This document shows, piece by piece, positions 61,924 to 64,000 of a stretch of DNA of 64,000 bases. A program made the position numbers and the translations under genes. The stretch lies in assembly GCA_964344765.1 (NCBI GenBank), contig CAYFOM010000001.1, positions 248,001-312,000 on the forward strand, read 5' to 3'. Source of the DNA: JACNIZ01 sp964344765 (GTDB lineage: Bacteria; Planctomycetota; UBA1135). The notes below the pieces were generated by a model that was not told where the DNA came from, made no database searches, and saw only the letters and a program-made list of their open reading frames with translations. Position 1 is the stretch's first letter. Every line of letters starts with the position of its first letter.

Positions 61924-63504
61924 CTATTCCCCGTCATTTTCAGACGATGAAGACGACGTGTCATTTGGGTCAGGTCCCAACGCGTCGGCATACCCGGTGT
62001 CTTGCAGCGCTTGATCCACCTCGTCGGGTAGCTTTTCCATCATCGGAGCCTTCGGGGTGCCTTTGGCCAGGGCGGTCATTTGGTTGACCGCGGTCTGGGC
62101 GGCGGCATGGTTATTAAGTTCCGTAATCGGCTGGATTTCGGTCGGATCTTTAGCCAGGTCAAAAGCACGCAGCGATTCGCCGCGTTCGCGTTGGCCGGTG
62201 CGCGGATGGGTCCAGCCGTGCTCCCACAGCACTTTGAACGGGCCGCGCCGCCAACCCTGTGAATCGGTCTTTTGGCCCGGGTGGATCAGGTCCATATGCA
62301 CGTCGAAGTTTTGCCCATCCTGCTCCCATAAGGAACGTGCACTTTGACCGTCCCGCCCGGTCCACTCAGGCAAACCGGCCAAATCCAGCAGCGTCGGGCC
62401 GACGTCGTACAGACCGATGGTGCCGGCGACGCGCTTGCCGGCCGGGGCGCGACCGGGCGCGCGGATGACCACCGGCACGTGCATGACTTCCTCGTAAAGC
62501 GTGCGGTGGTGGAACATATGAGTTTCGCCCTCATGCTCCTCACCAAAGTGATCGCCATGGTCGCTGATTACGCAGAAGATCACGTCGTCGGCGATGCCCA
62601 GCTCTTCCAACTTGGCGTCGAGTTCGGCCAATGCATCATCGACGCTGCGGATTTCAGCGTCGTATAAAGCTTTAACCCGCATCAGTTCCTCGGCGCTGTA
62701 TTGGCGCTCTTTCTTCTCGCCATGCGGCGGCGTGAAGTTTTCGCCCAGCTCGGCATCGGCTTCGCTGTAGTCCGGCAAAAAGCGCTTGGCGTAATCCACC
62801 GGCGGGATGTAGTTGTAGTGCACGTCCCAATAGTGCAAGAACAAGAAGAACGGTTCGTCGCCGGCCGCCGCTTCGTCGAGGTAATGCAACGCCATTTCAT
62901 TGACGCGCGGCGTATTGCCATAGGTGCTATCGGCAAGGCCGTGCACGCGCATCATTTGCTTCAGCTTCGGATTGGTGATCGCGTTAATGTTGGCGCCTTC
63001 CTGCAGGTACTCCTCGGCAGGTTCATAAATATCGAAGCCGGGTCCATAGCCATACGATGCATGCAAAAACGGCGCCGAAAACACGCCGATGGTTCGATAG
63101 CCGGCCGCGTCGAAACGACCAGCCAAATTGGGCGTGCGGTGCGGCAGCATTAAGCGACCTAAACGCACGCCGTGCTCGCGCGGCGATTGGCCAGTGAACA
63201 AGGAAATATGACTGGGCAACGTCCACGGCGACGCAGCCGATGCATTTTCGAACAACAAGCCGTCGTCGGCCAGCTCAGCAAGGAATGGCGTGGTTTGTTC
63301 CTGCGGCGCAAAGTGCGGCGTGTAGCCATAAGGTGTGCAGTGATCGGCGCGCAGCGAATCAATGGATACCAAGATCACCGACGGCTTTTTGTGCGCCACG
63401 GGGGGCGGGCTATCGTCGGGAGAATCCAGGGCGTCGCCACAGGCGGCGATTGCCAGCGTTGGGATCAGCAGCATCCACTGCCGGGCTCGTGTTTGGGCCA
63501 ACAT
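61924..63504 (-). CDS. Sulfatase-fold lipoprotein with Thr at the nucleophile position
   Basis: 526 residues from ATG at 63504. The N-terminus MLLIPTLAIAACGDA is a lipoprotein signal. The fold starts KPSVILVSIDSLRADHCTPY. The active-site segment is PWTLPSHISLFTGQSPREHG, so Thr stands at the Cys of C-x-P-x-R and His at the Arg. Other family parts are present: FLFLHYWDVHYNYIPP, CVISDHGDHFGEEHEGETHM and ARSLWEQDGQ. Formylglycine cannot form; a phospho-transferase or phosphodiesterase role is possible. The partial gene at 1-1223 has the same change. A membrane protein gene lies nine bases upstream on the same strand. Confidence 0.85.
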   Translation of the reverse strand: MLAQTRARQWMLLIPTLAIAACGDALDSPDDSPPPVAHKKPSVILVSIDSLRADHCTPYGYTPHFAPQEQTTPFLAELADDGLLFENASAASPWTLPSHISLFTGQSPREHGVRLGRLMLPHRTPNLAGRFDAAGYRTIGVFSAPFLHASYGYGPGFDIYEPAEEYLQEGANINAITNPKLKQMMRVHGLADSTYGNTPRVNEMALHYLDEAAAGDEPFFLFLHYWDVHYNYIPPVDYAKRFLPDYSEADAELGENFTPPHGEKKERQYSAEELMRVKALYDAEIRSVDDALAELDAKLEELGIADDVIFCVISDHGDHFGEEHEGETHMFHHRTLYEEVMHVPVVIRAPGRAPAGKRVAGTIGLYDVGPTLLDLAGLPEWTGRDGQSARSLWEQDGQNFDVHMDLIHPGQKTDSQGWRRGPFKVLWEHGWTHPRTGQRERGESLRAFDLAKDPTEIQPITELNNHAAAQTAVNQMTALAKGTPKAPMMEKLPDEVDQALQDTGYADALGPDPNDTSSSSSENDGE

Positions 63505-63513
63505 GGCCAAATC

Positions 63514-64000
63514 TTACTCGGCGGTGATTGCGTCGGCCGGTTCTTCCTGGTCGGATTGCGCTGGGCTTGCGGCAAAAAAGTTGAAACGCAAACCGATCAA
63601 CATGGTGATCGGGCCGAGTAGGTGGATTAGCAAGCGCTCCGGGATGCCTTTTTCGCGCAGCAGCGGCAAATACCACGGCGTGACGAGCAAAATCAGGAAG
63701 TACAGCAGCACGCCGCCGATCACTAGCGCACTCAGCCAGCGGTAAATTCCATCAGCTAAGTCGCGTTTGCGCCATGGTAGGGCGAGTAGCAGCAGCAGCC
63801 ACAGCAATCCCCAACTGCGCCAATCGGTGAATTCGTCCCAGAAGTAGCCGGGCAAATGGTCGATGCGCGCCGGCGGGTTCTCGAGCAAGTCTTGATCGCG
63901 ACCGACGATGACCTTCGGCGATTTTTCCACCAGTTCGGGACCACCGCCAAAGTAGTGGAGGATGTTTTCGACGGTGAAGTGCTGGGTGTAGTTTTCGTCG
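63514..64000 (-). CDS. C-terminal part of a polytopic membrane protein, 5' end beyond the window
   Basis: Open in frame from 63999 to the stop at 63514, without the true start. The visible 161 residues begin with a soluble loop (VENILHYFGGGPELVEKSPK, DLLENPPARIDHLPGYFWDE) followed by three hydrophobic segments (WGLLWLLLLLALPW, WLSALVIGGVLLYFLILL, LLIHLLGPITMLIGLRF) and a charged tail. It could be the end of a glycosyltransferase or a transport protein, but no diagnostic motif is in view. Confidence 0.6.
   Translation of the reverse strand, partial: DENYTQHFTVENILHYFGGGPELVEKSPKVIVGRDQDLLENPPARIDHLPGYFWDEFTDWRSWGLLWLLLLLALPWRKRDLADGIYRWLSALVIGGVLLYFLILLVTPWYLPLLREKGIPERLLIHLLGPITMLIGLRFNFFAASPAQSDQEEPADAITAE

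Overview
The window looks like a bacterial chromosome segment, most likely from Planctomycetota. This is inferred from several sulfatase-family proteins, three secreted FG-GAP repeat proteins, large carboxypeptidase-regulatory-like surface proteins, a McsA/ClpC pair and a fused IcmF mutase; there is no rRNA to confirm it. Genes are dense and lie on both strands. No phage, insertion sequence or CRISPR array is visible. No gap between genes exceeds about 260 bases.

Layout. 1-9.8 kb: a cut-off sulfatase-like lipoprotein, dprA, a lipoprotein, a MATE-type transporter, a murD-mcsA-clpC run, two tRNA-Ser genes and a bifunctional-nuclease-family gene. 9.9-16.2 kb: a membrane protein, an O6-alkylguanine-DNA alkyltransferase, a large secreted protein, a HupE/UreJ-like protein and an HD-GYP response regulator. 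16.4-23.3 kb: hpt-rluA-truD-mtnP-yigZ, three small paralogues, then an ECF sigma/anti-sigma pair. 23.3-31.2 kb: a DUF2064-like gene with an AhpD-like gene, an FG-GAP protein, then an asparaginase and the two hydantoinase/oxoprolinase subunits. 31.2-44.3 kb: NYN nuclease, DnaQ-WYL fusion, divergent PPIase/SurA-like genes, an MsbA-type ABC exporter, icmF with its MerR regulator, nth and prmA. 44.5-49.2 kb: an ArsR-RND efflux operon. 49.2-64 kb: two FG-GAP proteins, a Gly/Arg-rich exported protein, a large secreted protein, a transketolase, a double sulfatase, ugd, a sulfatase-like lipoprotein and a membrane protein cut by the right edge.

Main discovery: two unrelated genes carry an in-frame TGA exactly where their families have a redox or catalytic cysteine, and homology continues in the same frame afterwards. 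One is the alkyltransferase (Pro-TGA-His-Arg in place of Pro-Cys-His-Arg, TGA at 11092-11094). The other is an AhpD-like peroxidase-related protein (Cys-x-x-TGA in place of Cys-x-x-Cys, TGA at 24227-24225 on the minus strand). Each TGA is followed, 21 or 24 nt later, by the loop of a stable hairpin with a G in the first two loop positions, as expected for a bacterial SECIS. Both are best read as selenoproteins, so the organism probably decodes UGA as selenocysteine, although no sel gene or tRNA-Sec lies in the window.

Other unusual items: a TruD homologue that lost its catalytic Asp and gained a repetitive Arg/Gly/Asp tail; a two-domain sulfatase interrupted by an amber codon at codon 43; a DnaQ-like exonuclease fused to a WYL domain; and two sulfatase-fold lipoproteins with Thr in place of the formylglycine Cys.
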